NCBI GenBank assembly: GCA_014654535.1
Contig: BNBA01000016.1
Location: 13,735-77,734 of the forward strand
Length of the DNA stretch: 64,000 nucleotides
Source: Xanthomonas boreopolis
Lineage (GTDB): Bacteria > Pseudomonadota > Gammaproteobacteria > Xanthomonadales > Xanthomonadaceae
Direction of reading: 5' to 3'
The notes beneath the pieces were generated by a model, which was not told where the DNA came from, searched no databases, and saw nothing but the letters and a program-made list of their open reading frames with translations. A program made the translations under genes and the position numbers. Every line of letters begins with the position of its first letter. The first letter of the stretch is position 1. Shown here in pieces: positions 10,135 to 19,555 of the stretch.

Positions 10135-12674
10135 TCCCCTTGCGTGCCGCCGCGCGCCTGCAACTGCAGGCGTCCTTCGGTTTCGATGCCGCCGCCGCAC
10201 AGGTGCCGTACTACGCCGCGCTCGGCGTCAGCCACCTGTACCTCTCGCCGATCGGGCAGGCCGTGCCCGGCTCCACGCATGGCTACGACAACACCGATCC
10301 GGGCACGGTCAATCCCGAGCTCGGCGGCGAAGCGGGCCTGGTGCGCTTGTCGCGGGCGGCGCGCGCGCATGGCATGGGCCTGTTGCTGGACATCGTGCCC
10401 AACCACATGGCCACGCACGCGACCAATCCATGGTGGTGGGACGTGCTGCGCCACGGCCGGCGTAGCCGCCACGCGCAGTGGTTCGACATCGATTGGCAGG
10501 CGCCCGGCTGCGACGGCAAGCTGCTGCTGCCGGTGCTCGACCGGCCTTTGGCCCAGGCCCTGCGCGAAGGACGGCTGCAGGCAGTGGACGCGGACGGGCA
10601 GGTGCAGCTGGCCTACGACGACCAGCGCTTCCCGCTGGAGACGGACGGGGCCGGCATGCCCGTCGACGGCGAGCGGCTGCGGCAACTCATCGAGCGGCAG
10701 CCGTACCGGTTGCTGTGGTGGCGCGCCGGGAGCGACCTGGTCAATTACCGCCGGTTCCTGGACATCGCCTCGCTGGTCGCGCTGCGGATGGAGCGGGCGG
10801 AGGTGTTCGAGGCCGTGCATGCGCTGCCGCTGCGGCTGGTGGCCGAGGGCCATGTCGATGGCGTGCGCATCGACCATATCGATGGCCTGGCCGATCCGCG
10901 CCGGTACCTGCGGCGATTGCGCGCCGCGCTGGATGCGGCCGGCCGCGGGCGGGGCCTGCCCGCCGGCAGCATCGCGCTGTACGTGGAAAAGATCCTGCCC
11001 CGCGGCGAAGACCTGCCGCAGGGCTGGCGCTGCGACGGCACCACCGGCTACGACTTCATGGACCAGGTCGGCGGCTGGTTGCATGCCGCCTCCGGCCGGG
11101 CCCCGCTCGCCGCCGCGTGGCGCCGCCTCAGCGGGCGCGACGGCGACTTCGACGCGGAAGTGCGGCAGGCGCGCGCCGAGCTGTTGCGCGGCCCGCTGCA
11201 GGCCGAGTTCATGCGCGCCGTGGCGGCGCTGTCGGCGGCGGCGCGGCACCAGCCCGACGCACGCGACTTCAGCCCGCAGATGCTGGCGCGCGGACTGGCC
11301 ACGCTGTTGTGCGGAGTGCCCGGATACCGCGCCGATGGACGCGCGGGGCTGGCCGCGGACGCGCGCGAGCGGCTGCAGGCGGCCGCTCGTGCCGTCGGCG
11401 AGGGCATGCCCGAAGCGGTGCGCGCCGCCATCGCGGCGGTCCTGCCGTGGCTGCAAGGCGACGACGGCGCGCCCGCCGCGCAGGTCGCATCGCGCCGCGC
11501 CGCGCGCCTGCGCATCGAACAGCTCGCGACCGCGCTCAACGCCAAGGCGATCGAGGACACCGCGTACTACCGCCATGGCGTGCTGCTCTCGCGCAACGAG
11601 GTGGGCAGCCTGCCGGACGCGGCGAACTTCGCGTTGGACGCGGCGGGTTTCCATGCCGCCTGCCGTGCCCGCGCCAAGCGCCATCCGCGCGCGCTGCTGA
11701 CCACCGCCACCCACGACCACAAGCGCGGCGAGGACGTGCGTGCGCGCCTGGCGGTGCTGTCCGCGCGACCGCGCTGGTGGATCGGGCAGGTCGAGCGCTT
11801 CGAAGCGCTGGCGGCGAGCTGCGGGCTCCAGGCGCTGCACGGCGGCGACCGCTGGATGCTGTGGCAGACGCTGGTGGCGGCCTGGCCGCCGCCCTTGCGC
11901 CCGGACGATCCGGACGCGCTGCGCGATCTGGCCGTGCGCATCGTGGCATGGCAGCGCAAGGCCTTGCGCGAGGCCAAGCTGTCCACCAGCTGGATCGATC
12001 CGTGCCCGGATTACGAACGGGCCGCGCAAGCGGGCGTGCAAGCCCTGCTGTGCGAGCCGCGCGGACAGCCGTTGCGGCGCGCTCTGTGGCGGGCGGCGCA
12101 GGCGATCGGCCCGGCCGGTGCATGCAACGGGCTGGCGCAGGCGGCGCTGCGCCTGACCGTGCCGGGCGTGCCGGATCTCTACCAGGGCTGCGAGGGATGG
12201 GACCTGTCGCTGGTCGATCCCGACAATCGCCGCGCGGTGGACTACGGCCTGCGCCAGGCCTGGCTGCACGACGAGCGTGGCTGGAGCGCGCTGCTCCACG
12301 ACTGGCGTGACGGGGCGGTCAAGGCGCGCCTGGTCGCGCGGCTGCTGCGACTGCGCCATGACCATCCGGCGCTATTCTCGCAGGGCGACTACCAACCGCT
12401 GCCCACGCCGCGCATCGCCGGCGCGCAGCTGTTGGCGTTCCGGCGCCGGCAGGGCGGCCGGGACCTGGTGGTGGCGGTCGCGCGCGCCAGCGGCGCCGGC
12501 GCCGATCCCGCGTTGCCGCTGCCGGCCAGGACCTGGGGCGACGCCCGGCTGGCGTTGCCGCCGGGGCGCTATCGCCACGTGCTGGCCGGCACCGAGCTCG
12601 ACGCGCGTGGCGGGCGGCTCGCCGCCCCGGCGCTGTTCGCGGGCGGGCCGGTCGCCGTGTTGCTTTCGACATGA
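10131..12674 (+). CDS. treY: Maltooligosyltrehalose synthase TreY
   Basis: 847-residue GH13 enzyme that isomerises the terminal alpha-1,4 bond of a maltooligosaccharide to the alpha,alpha-1,1 bond of trehalose. Features: N-terminal ATYRLQL-like start (ARLQLQASFGFDAAA), LYLSPIGQAVPGSTHGYDNTD, VRIDHIDGLADP with the nucleophile Asp, ALYVEKIL, and ATHDHKRGEDVRARL. Full length for the family. Free trehalose release normally needs TreZ, which is not in this window. The ATG at 10131 overlaps the malQ stop. Confidence 0.95.
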   Translation: MIPLRAAARLQLQASFGFDAAAAQVPYYAALGVSHLYLSPIGQAVPGSTHGYDNTDPGTVNPELGGEAGLVRLSRAARAHGMGLLLDIVPNHMATHATNPWWWDVLRHGRRSRHAQWFDIDWQAPGCDGKLLLPVLDRPLAQALREGRLQAVDADGQVQLAYDDQRFPLETDGAGMPVDGERLRQLIERQPYRLLWWRAGSDLVNYRRFLDIASLVALRMERAEVFEAVHALPLRLVAEGHVDGVRIDHIDGLADPRRYLRRLRAALDAAGRGRGLPAGSIALYVEKILPRGEDLPQGWRCDGTTGYDFMDQVGGWLHAASGRAPLAAAWRRLSGRDGDFDAEVRQARAELLRGPLQAEFMRAVAALSAAARHQPDARDFSPQMLARGLATLLCGVPGYRADGRAGLAADARERLQAAARAVGEGMPEAVRAAIAAVLPWLQGDDGAPAAQVASRRAARLRIEQLATALNAKAIEDTAYYRHGVLLSRNEVGSLPDAANFALDAAGFHAACRARAKRHPRALLTTATHDHKRGEDVRARLAVLSARPRWWIGQVERFEALAASCGLQALHGGDRWMLWQTLVAAWPPPLRPDDPDALRDLAVRIVAWQRKALREAKLSTSWIDPCPDYERAAQAGVQALLCEPRGQPLRRALWRAAQAIGPAGACNGLAQAALRLTVPGVPDLYQGCEGWDLSLVDPDNRRAVDYGLRQAWLHDERGWSALLHDWRDGAVKARLVARLLRLRHDHPALFSQGDYQPLPTPRIAGAQLLAFRRRQGGRDLVVAVARASGAGADPALPLPARTWGDARLALPPGRYRHVLAGTELDARGGRLAAPALFAGGPVAVLLST

Positions 12675-12859
12675 CGGGAAAACCGATGGACGCAGAACAA
12701 CGGAAGCGACGCATCCAGCAGCTCGCGCGCGAAATATGGGAGGCCGAGGGCCGCCCGGACGGCCAGGAGCTGCGGCATTGGGCGATGGCCGAGCGGTTGG
12801 TGGACGCGGAGATCCGCGCGGCCGAGCAGGACGCCGCGCCGCCGCCGGGAGAGCGCTGA
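12671..12859 (+). CDS. DUF2934 family small protein
   Basis: 62-residue acidic, helical protein with the DUF2934 pattern RIQQLAREIWEAEGRPDG followed by LRHWAMAERLV. Its function is not known. It overlaps the treY stop by 4 nt and ends 1 nt before glgX, so it is a genuine member of the glycogen operon. An internal ATG at 12686 (MDAEQRKR) is an alternative start. Small DUF2934 proteins are common in bacterial glg/tre clusters, which suggests an accessory role, but that is inference. Confidence 0.85.
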   Translation: MTGKPMDAEQRKRRIQQLAREIWEAEGRPDGQELRHWAMAERLVDAEIRAAEQDAAPPPGER

Positions 12860-12860
12860 G

Positions 12861-15026
12861 ATGCCGCCGCGCAAGCTGGGCCAGCGCTCGCGCATCCGCG
12901 AAGGCCGGCCGTTCCCGCTCGGTGCGACCTGGGACGGGTTGGGCGTCAACTTCGCGTTGTACTCGGTGAACGCCACCAAGGTGGAGCTGTGCCTGTTCGA
13001 CGTGCGCGGCCGCGAGACCGAGCGCATCGTGCTGCCCGAGTACACCGACGAGGTCTGGCACGGCTACCTGCCGGAAGCGCGCCCGGGCCTGCGGTACGGC
13101 TATCGCGTGCACGGCCCCTACGTGCCGGATGCCGGCCATCGCTTCAACCCCAACAAGCTGCTGCTCGATCCGTACGCCAAGCAGATCGTCGGCCACCTGA
13201 AATGGGCGCCGCAGGTGTTCGGCTACACGCTCGGGCACAAGGACAAGGACCTGAGCTTCGACCGCCGCGACAGCGCGCCGTTCGTCCCGCGCAGCGTGGT
13301 GGTCGATCCTGCGTTCACCTGGGGCGCCGACCGCGCGCCGCGCACGCCGTGGAACCACACGGTGATCTACGAGGCGCACGTGCGGGGCCTGAGCATGCGC
13401 CACCCGGAGATCGGGCAGGACCAGCGCGGCACGTTCTCCGCGCTCAAGCACGAGGCGCTGGTCGGCCACCTGCGCGAGCTCGGCGTCACCGCGCTCGAAC
13501 TGCTGCCGGTGCATGCCTTCGTCGACGACCAGCCGCTGCTGGAAAGAGGCCTGCGCAACTACTGGGGCTACAACACGATCGGGTTCTTCGCGCCGCAGCC
13601 GCGCTATCTCTCCACCCACACCGTCGCCGAGTTCAAGGAAATGGTCGCGCGCCTGCATGCGGCCGGGCTGGAGCTGATCCTCGACGTGGTCTACAACCAT
13701 ACTGCCGAGGGCAACGAACTCGGCCCGACGCTGTCGTTCCGCGGCATCGACAACGCCAGCTACTACCGCCTGGCCGACGAGCGGCGCTTCTACATCAACG
13801 ACACCGGCACCGGCAACACCTTCGACCTGACCAACGCCGGCGCGCTGCGCATGGTCCTGGACTCGCTGCGCTACTGGGTGCAGGAAATGCACGTGGACGG
13901 CTTCCGCTTCGACCTGGCGACGATCCTCGGCCGAGAGCGCTACGGCTTCGATCCGTCCGGCAGCTTCCTCGACGCCGTGCGCCAGGACCCGGTCCTCAAC
14001 CAGGTCAAGCTGATCGCCGAACCGTGGGACATCGGCCCGGGCGGCTACCAGGTCGGCAACTTCCCGCCCGGCTGGGCCGAGTGGAACGACAAGTTCCGCG
14101 ACAACGTGCGCGCGTTCTGGCGCGGCGACCGGGGCACGCTGGCCGAGCTGGCCACGCGCCTGACCGGTTCGGCCGACCTGTTCGACCACCGCGGCCGCCG
14201 GCCGACCGCGTCGGTGAACTTCATCACCGCGCACGATGGCTTCACCCTGCACGACCTGGTCACCTACGAACAGAAGCACAACGAAGCCAACGGCGAGGAC
14301 GGCCGCGACGGCCACAACCACAACCTGTCCTGCAACCACGGCGTGGAGGGCGAGACCGACGACGTCGCCATCAACGCCCTGCGCCGCCGCCAGATGCGCA
14401 ACCTGCTGGCGACGTTGCTGTTCTCGCAGGGCACGCCGATGCTGCTGGCCGGCGACGAGTTCGGCCACAGCCAGGCCGGCAACAACAACGCCTATTGCCA
14501 GGACAACGAGCTGACCTGGATCGACTGGGAGGCCGCCGCGCGGCCGCCGGCCTCGGACCTGTCGGGATTCGTGCGCCGGTTGCTGGCGCTGCGGCGGCGC
14601 TATCCGCTGCTGCACCGCTCGCGCTTCTTCGACGGCGAGTACGATGAGGCGCTCGGATTGAAGGACGTCACCTGGCTGCGCCCGGATGGCGAGGAGATGC
14701 GGAACGCGGACTGGCGCAATGGCGAGCAGCGCGCGCTGATGGTGCGCCTGGACGGCCGCGCCCCGGCCAGCGGGCTGCGCCAGATCGCCGCCAACGTGAC
14801 CTTGCTGATGCTGTTGAACGCGTCGGAGGAGGAACTGTCTTTCACGCTGCCGGCGATGCACGACGAGCACTGGAAGGTGCTCGTCGATACCGCGCGTCAC
14901 GGAGGGCGCGCGGTGGCCGGCGGCAGCGTGTTGACGGTGGCGTCGCGCGCGCTGGTGCTGCTGGCGGTGGAGCGCGACCGCATCGCGAGCACGGCGAAGG
15001 TGGTGTCGAGCCGCAGTGGAAGCTAG
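12861..15026 (+). CDS. glgX: Glycogen debranching enzyme GlgX
   Basis: 721-residue GH13 isoamylase-type enzyme that hydrolyses alpha-1,6 branches of phosphorylase-trimmed glycogen. It starts with an N-terminal CBM48 (GATWDGLGVNFALYS), followed by a barrel with MHVDGFRFDLATILGR (nucleophile), KLIAEPWDIG (acid/base Glu) and FITAHDGFTLHDLV. The N-terminal NPNKLLLDPYAK and GHNHNLSCNHG motifs are typical of GlgX. It is the last gene of the operon; the next gene converges on it. Confidence 0.96.
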   Translation: MPPRKLGQRSRIREGRPFPLGATWDGLGVNFALYSVNATKVELCLFDVRGRETERIVLPEYTDEVWHGYLPEARPGLRYGYRVHGPYVPDAGHRFNPNKLLLDPYAKQIVGHLKWAPQVFGYTLGHKDKDLSFDRRDSAPFVPRSVVVDPAFTWGADRAPRTPWNHTVIYEAHVRGLSMRHPEIGQDQRGTFSALKHEALVGHLRELGVTALELLPVHAFVDDQPLLERGLRNYWGYNTIGFFAPQPRYLSTHTVAEFKEMVARLHAAGLELILDVVYNHTAEGNELGPTLSFRGIDNASYYRLADERRFYINDTGTGNTFDLTNAGALRMVLDSLRYWVQEMHVDGFRFDLATILGRERYGFDPSGSFLDAVRQDPVLNQVKLIAEPWDIGPGGYQVGNFPPGWAEWNDKFRDNVRAFWRGDRGTLAELATRLTGSADLFDHRGRRPTASVNFITAHDGFTLHDLVTYEQKHNEANGEDGRDGHNHNLSCNHGVEGETDDVAINALRRRQMRNLLATLLFSQGTPMLLAGDEFGHSQAGNNNAYCQDNELTWIDWEAAARPPASDLSGFVRRLLALRRRYPLLHRSRFFDGEYDEALGLKDVTWLRPDGEEMRNADWRNGEQRALMVRLDGRAPASGLRQIAANVTLLMLLNASEEELSFTLPAMHDEHWKVLVDTARHGGRAVAGGSVLTVASRALVLLAVERDRIASTAKVVSSRSGS

Positions 15027-15179
15027 GCGTTCCGCCACGGAAGCGGCTGGCTCTTCGGATCCAGGACGCAGGGGCTCCAGCAGCGTCGTTCTTGCTTGTC
15101 GATGCGATGGGTACGGTGGCACCCGGCGCGGAACGCGTACGCGTCCGTTCCGCTCAGGCGGCGGCCGCGGTGCGGATGC

Positions 15180-15440
15180 TCAGCATTCGCCGTTGTTCAC
15201 CAGGGTCCGGCCGAGGCGGAAGCCTTCCAGTACGGCCTGTTCGGCTTGCGGCCATGGCGTGTCGTCCTCGATGCGGCGGCAATGCTCGCCATTGGGACGG
15301 CGCACGTCGACGCGCACGCGCCATGCATCCCCGGCGCGTTCGCGGTGCGCGCGCACGCGGATGTCGTGCAGCAGATAGGTCTCGATTTCGTAGCGGCTCT
15401 CGCGGGCCATCAACGTTTCCTGCTGGATCGGTGATGCCAT
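15180..15440 (-). CDS. Hypothetical protein
   Basis: 86-residue soluble protein with no family I recognise. The central part (RYEIETYLLHDIRVRAHRE) alternates charged and hydrophobic residues and looks like a small alpha/beta fold; the C-terminal half has WPQAEQAVLEGFRLGRTLV. The ATG at 15440 (MASPIQQE) is preferred, with AAGGA about 14 nt upstream; the frame stays open for 24 more codons. It converges on glgX across a 153-bp gap that holds an 8-bp-arm inverted repeat at 15128-15153. Confidence 0.6.
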   Translation of the reverse strand: MASPIQQETLMARESRYEIETYLLHDIRVRAHRERAGDAWRVRVDVRRPNGEHCRRIEDDTPWPQAEQAVLEGFRLGRTLVNNGEC

Positions 15441-15564
15441 TCTCGATGCCGTTTCCTTGAGGGCATGTGAGCGGGCGGCCGCCGAAGTCAGGCGCCAGAC
15501 AGCATGGAACATGGTCCGCGCGGCGCCTTTCTGCGTCTAGAATCCGGCATTTGGAGGCGAAACG

Positions 15565-16185
15565 ATGCTCAAGATCTGGGGACGTCACAATTCCAGCAAC
15601 GTGCGCAAGGTGTTGTGGTGCGCGGAGGAAATCGGCCTGCCGTACGAATCGGTTCAGGTCGGCGGCGCATACGGCGGCACCGACGAGCCCGCTTACCGCG
15701 CGATGAATCCCAACGGCCTGGTGCCGGTGATCGAGGACCACGGCCTGCCGCTGTGGGAGTCCAACACCATCGTGCGCTATCTCTGCGCGCGCTACGCGCT
15801 CGACGTGCTGTACCCCTCCGATCCGGCCGAACGCGCGATCGGCGAGAAGTGGATGGACTGGACCACCTCGAGCTTCGCGCCGGCGTTCCGCGACCTGTTC
15901 TGGGGCGTGTTGCGCACCGCGCCGGAGCAGCGGGACGCGGCCGCGATCGCCGCGGCGCTGGAGCGTTCGGGCCAGTTGCTCGCCCGCGCCGATGCCGCGT
16001 TGTCCAGGCAGCCGTGGCTGTCGGGCGAGCGCTTCGCCATGGGCGACATCCCGTTGGGAGCATTCGCCTATGCCTGGTTCGGGATGCCGATCGAGCGTCC
16101 CGAGTTGCCGCACCTGCAGGCCTGGTACGAACGGCTCGTGCAGCGGCCGGCCTACCGGGCCGGCGTGATGACCCCGCTGACCTGA
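15565..16185 (+). CDS. Glutathione S-transferase family protein
   Basis: 206-residue cytosolic GST-like protein. The N-terminal thioredoxin-fold domain has WGRHNSSNVRKVLWCAEE, with a serine pair where the catalytic residue sits, and the conserved cis-Pro/Glu-Ser region NGLVPVIED...LWESNTIVRYL. The C-terminal helical domain has the N-capping WLSGERFAMGDIPLGAFAY motif. GGAGG lies 8-12 nt before the ATG. The likely role is glutathione conjugation or peroxide/haloacid detoxification; the substrate is not deducible. Confidence 0.9.
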   Translation: MLKIWGRHNSSNVRKVLWCAEEIGLPYESVQVGGAYGGTDEPAYRAMNPNGLVPVIEDHGLPLWESNTIVRYLCARYALDVLYPSDPAERAIGEKWMDWTTSSFAPAFRDLFWGVLRTAPEQRDAAAIAAALERSGQLLARADAALSRQPWLSGERFAMGDIPLGAFAYAWFGMPIERPELPHLQAWYERLVQRPAYRAGVMTPLT

Positions 16186-16195
16186 GATCGCACCG

Positions 16196-16837
16196 GTGGC
16201 GAAGCGGATCGTGCTGGCGGGAGCCACCGGATTGGTCGGCGGCCATGTCCTGGCGCGATTGCTGGCCGACGAGCGGGTGGCCGAGGTGATCGCGCCGACC
16301 CGCCGTGCGCTGCCGCCGCCGCTGGCGGCGAAGCTGCGCAATCCGGTGATCGACTTCGAGCGGGTACGCACGGCGGCGCGCGACTGGCAGGCGGACGCGG
16401 CGATCTGCGCGTTGGGCAGCACGATGAAGCAGGCCGGTTCGCGCGAGGCGTTCTTCCGCATCGACCACGACTATCCCCTGTGGCTGGCGCAGGCCCTGCG
16501 CGAAGCGGGCGTGCCGGTCTTCGTGCTGAACTCCGCGATGGGCGCCGATCCGGGCTCGAGGTTCTTCTACAACCGGGTGAAGGGCGAACTGGAGCGCGAC
16601 CTGCGCGCGCTCGGCTTCGATTCGCTGACGTTGGTGCGGCCGGGATTGATCGGCGGCGAGCGCGAGCGGCCCAGGACGCTGGAGCGCGTGTCGGGCCTCG
16701 TGCTGGGCGCGCTGGGACCGCTGCTGCCGCGCGCATGGCGGATCAATCCCGCGCCGCGCATCGCCGCGGCCATGGTCGCGGCCGCGTTGGCGCCCAGGCC
16801 CGGTATCGAGGTGATCGGATCGGCTGCGCTGGCCTGA
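16196..16837 (+). CDS. NAD(P)-binding Rossmann-fold oxidoreductase
   Basis: 213-residue atypical short-chain dehydrogenase/NmrA-like protein. It opens with the dinucleotide-binding motif VLAGATGLVGGHVLARLL, then CALGSTMKQAGSREAFFRID and a YNRVKGELERDL segment in the position of the YxxxK active site. It resembles the bacterial homologues of TIP30/HTATIP2. GTG start at 16196, 10 nt after the GST stop, so the two genes are probably co-transcribed. Substrate unknown. Confidence 0.85.
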   Translation: MAKRIVLAGATGLVGGHVLARLLADERVAEVIAPTRRALPPPLAAKLRNPVIDFERVRTAARDWQADAAICALGSTMKQAGSREAFFRIDHDYPLWLAQALREAGVPVFVLNSAMGADPGSRFFYNRVKGELERDLRALGFDSLTLVRPGLIGGERERPRTLERVSGLVLGALGPLLPRAWRINPAPRIAAAMVAAALAPRPGIEVIGSAALA

Positions 16838-16876
16838 GCGCGCACGCGCCGGTGCCGTCTCCCGCGGCTGCTCGTC

Positions 16877-17635
16877 CTATGCGCCGAGCGACTGGCCGCC
16901 GTCGACCGCCAGCACCTGGCCGGTGATCCAGCGCGCCTGCGGCGACAGCAGGAAGCGCGCGGCATCGGCCACGTCCTCGACCGCGCCGAAGCCGCCGAAC
17001 GGGATGCTGGCGCGAATGCGCGCGTACAGCTCCGGCTCCTGCTCGCGGCGGCGGTCCCACAGCCCGCCGGGAAATTCGATCGAGCCGGGCGCGATCGCGT
17101 TGACCCGGATGCGTTCGCGCGCCAGCTCGGCCGCCAGCGTGACCGTGTAGTAGTTCAGCGCCGCCTTCGCGGTGGAATAGGCCGTCGCGCGCGGCGTGGG
17201 GCGCGAGCCGTTGATCGAGCTGATGTTGAGGATCGCCGCGGCATGGCCCCGGCGCAGGTGCGGCAGCGCCGCGCGGTTGACGCGCACCGCGGCCATCAGG
17301 TCCACCTCGAATCCGGCGCGCCAGCTCGCGTCGTCGCTGCCGTTGCCGTAGCCGGACGCGTTGTTCACCACCGCATCGATGCCGCCGAGCGCGTCGGCCG
17401 CCGCGGCGATCCAGGCCTGGACCTGGGCGTCGTCGGCGAGGTCGCAAGCATGCCAGTGCACCTGCCGGCCGTGGCGCAGCAGGCGCTCGCCGGCGGTGCC
17501 GAGCGCCTGGCGGTCGCGCGCGCAGATCGATACCGCCGCGCCGGCATCGGCGAGCGCATCGGCGATGGCGAACCCGATGCCGCGGCTGCCGCCGGCGACG
17601 AGCGCGCGCAGTCCGTGCAGGGAAGCTGGATTCAT
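16877..17635 (-). CDS. SDR family oxidoreductase
   Basis: 252-residue classical short-chain dehydrogenase/reductase using NAD(P)H. It has the TGxxxGIG-type motif VAGGSRGIGFAIA, the NNAS motif (VVNNASGYGNG), catalytic Ser in NISSINGSRPT and YSTAKAALNYYT (YxxxK), and VNAIAPGSIEFPGG. Full length, with the C-terminal RWITGQVLAVDGGQSLGA. It is transcribed away from the FAD protein at 17834, with a ~200-bp shared upstream region. Substrate not deducible. Confidence 0.92.
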   Translation of the reverse strand: MNPASLHGLRALVAGGSRGIGFAIADALADAGAAVSICARDRQALGTAGERLLRHGRQVHWHACDLADDAQVQAWIAAAADALGGIDAVVNNASGYGNGSDDASWRAGFEVDLMAAVRVNRAALPHLRRGHAAAILNISSINGSRPTPRATAYSTAKAALNYYTVTLAAELARERIRVNAIAPGSIEFPGGLWDRRREQEPELYARIRASIPFGGFGAVEDVADAARFLLSPQARWITGQVLAVDGGQSLGA

Positions 17636-17833
17636 GCAGTACCTCGGTCCAGATAGCCAAATGCCATTATCGCCGCCGGCGCGATCCGCGCGCGGGCGGG
17701 CCTTGCCGCGGCAGGCTCATCGCCATGCGGCATAAGCTCATGATCGATCGCCAGCCGGGCATTAACCCGCGCTTTACACATCGCCTTGGGCATCGGGCGA
17801 AAACGTCCGCCGGTCCAACGACGGGGAATACGC

Positions 17834-19243
17834 ATGACCACCCATGTCACGATCATCGGCGCAGGCTTCTGCGGCACCGCGCTGGTCCGCGAGCTGGCTC
17901 GCCAGGCGCAGGGCGCGCGCATCCGCGTCAGCCTGGTCGGCGTGGCCGATACCTTCGGCAGCGGCGTGGCCTACGGCGCCGCGCGGCCCGAGCACCTGCT
18001 CAACGTCCGCGCCAAGGACCTGGGCATCGATCCGGACGAGCCCGGCGGATTCTCCGATTTCCTGAAGCTGGGCGAGGGCGGGCGCCTGGAGTTCCTGCCG
18101 CGCCTGGCCTATGGCGACTACCTGCGCTCGCACCTGGAAACCGCGGTGGAGCAGGCGCCGTTCGAGGTCGAGCGCATCGGCGAGGAGGCCGTGGCGATTG
18201 AGCGGGCGCCGGGCGGCGGCTTCCGGATCTTCCTCGCCAGCGGCGAGGGCCTTCGCAGCGACGTGGTGGTGCTCGCGCTCGGCGCGCTGCCGCCGCAATC
18301 GCTGCCCGGCATCGGCCCGCGCCTCGGTGTGCATCCGCGCTACATCGGCTGGCCGTGGCAGGGGCCGGTGCTGGAGGCGATCGCGCCGGACGCGCGCATC
18401 CTCGTGGTCGGGGCGGGCCTGACCATGGTGGACGTGGCCGCGACATTGGCGGCGCGCGGGCACCGCGGCACCATCACGGCGATCTCGCGGCGGGGACTGG
18501 CGCCGCAACCGCATACCGCGCTGCCGGCGCCGTCGCTGGAGCTGCCGCCGAACGTGCTGCGCGCGCTGCGCGAGCACGACCTGGCCGGCGTGCTGCGCGG
18601 GGTGCGCCAACTGATGGCGGTGCTGGACGACTGGCGCCGCGTGATCGATGCGTTGCGCCCGTACCTGCAACCGTTCTGGCGCGGGCTGGGGCAGCCGGAA
18701 CGGGCGCGTTTCCTGCGCCATCTGCGGCCGTACTGGGAGGTCGCGCGGCACCGCGTCGCGCCGGAAGCGTACGCGCGGCTGCAGATCCTGCAGAAGCTGG
18801 GCCGGCTGCAGATCCGCGCGGCGCGCCTGCTGCGCGCCCGGCTGGTCGAGGACGGACTGGAAGCGGTGCTGCGCGAGCGCGGCCGCGAGCAGGCCGTGGC
18901 CGAGCGCTACGACGTGCTGATCCGCGCCACCGGCCTGGATACCGACGTCGATCGCACCAGCGATCCGCTGGTCTCGAGCCTGCGCGAGGGCGGATTGGTG
19001 CGGCCCGATCCGCTCGGCCTCGGCTTGGAGGTGGACCCGTCGCTGCACGTGCTGGACGCCGCGGGCGCGCCGGTGAAAGGACTGTACTGCGTCGGCCCGC
19101 TGCTGCGCGGCGCGTTGTGGGAGATCACGGCGGTGCCGGAGTTGCGCGTCGCGGCGCGCGGCTTGGTCCGGCACCTGCTCGAGGATGCCGGCGGGGCGGC
19201 GAACCGGCGCGAGGTGCATGCGCCCGTGCGCGTGGTGGGCTGA
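17834..19243 (+). CDS. FAD/NAD(P)-binding protein
   Basis: 469-residue flavoprotein of the FAD-NAD(P)-binding family (HI0933/NAD_binding_9-like). N-terminal FAD motif VTIIGAGFCGTALVREL; FGSGVAYGAARPEHLLNVRA typical of the family; second dinucleotide motif ILVVGAGLTMVDVAATLAARG around 200-220; C-terminal VKGLYCVGPLLRGALWEITAVPELR. The ATG at 17834 was chosen over an in-frame ATG 48 nt upstream because it begins directly at the FAD strand. Reaction unknown; homologues are often annotated as hydroxyacylglutathione hydrolase-like or pyridine nucleotide-disulfide oxidoreductases without proof. Confidence 0.88.
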   Translation: MTTHVTIIGAGFCGTALVRELARQAQGARIRVSLVGVADTFGSGVAYGAARPEHLLNVRAKDLGIDPDEPGGFSDFLKLGEGGRLEFLPRLAYGDYLRSHLETAVEQAPFEVERIGEEAVAIERAPGGGFRIFLASGEGLRSDVVVLALGALPPQSLPGIGPRLGVHPRYIGWPWQGPVLEAIAPDARILVVGAGLTMVDVAATLAARGHRGTITAISRRGLAPQPHTALPAPSLELPPNVLRALREHDLAGVLRGVRQLMAVLDDWRRVIDALRPYLQPFWRGLGQPERARFLRHLRPYWEVARHRVAPEAYARLQILQKLGRLQIRAARLLRARLVEDGLEAVLRERGREQAVAERYDVLIRATGLDTDVDRTSDPLVSSLREGGLVRPDPLGLGLEVDPSLHVLDAAGAPVKGLYCVGPLLRGALWEITAVPELRVAARGLVRHLLEDAGGAANRREVHAPVRVVG

Positions 19244-19304
19244 GCCCAGGGCCTGCCGGCGCGAGGGGGTAGCCGGGGGCGCGTCGCGTCGACGGGCCCC
19301 CGGG

Positions 19305-19544
19305 TCAATCCTCGCCGGCGGAGTCGCCGGGCGGATCGTCGCCCGGCTCGTAGACCAGCAGGTCGCCGGGCTGGCATTGCAGGTATTCGCAGATCTTCGA
19401 GAGCGTCTCGAAGCGGATGCCGCGCACGCGCCCGGACTTGAGCAGCGACAGGTTCGACTCGGTGATGCCCACGTGCTGGGCGAGCTCGCGCGAACGGACC
19501 TTGCGCAGCGCGAGCATCACGTCCAGGCGCACGACGATGGCCAT
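19305..19544 (-). CDS. XRE family transcriptional regulator
   Basis: 79-residue Cro/cI-type helix-turn-helix protein. The HTH is RELAQHVGITESNLSLLKSG followed by RGIRFETLSKICEYLQCQPGDLLVYEP, a typical YozG-like single-domain regulator. The tail is acidic. It lies 11 nt downstream of the DUF2975 gene and is surely in its operon; this DUF2975-XRE pairing is widespread. A likely autoregulatory site is the palindrome at 20083-20099. Confidence 0.92.
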   Translation of the reverse strand: MAIVVRLDVMLALRKVRSRELAQHVGITESNLSLLKSGRVRGIRFETLSKICEYLQCQPGDLLVYEPGDDPPGDSAGED

Positions 19545-19555
19545 GCCCGCGCGCC

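Noticed and set aside
15565-16185. The GST as maleylacetoacetate isomerase of the homogentisate pathway
   Set aside because: It lacks the characteristic SSCSWRVR-type N-terminal motif of that enzyme and is 18 kb away from hmgA.
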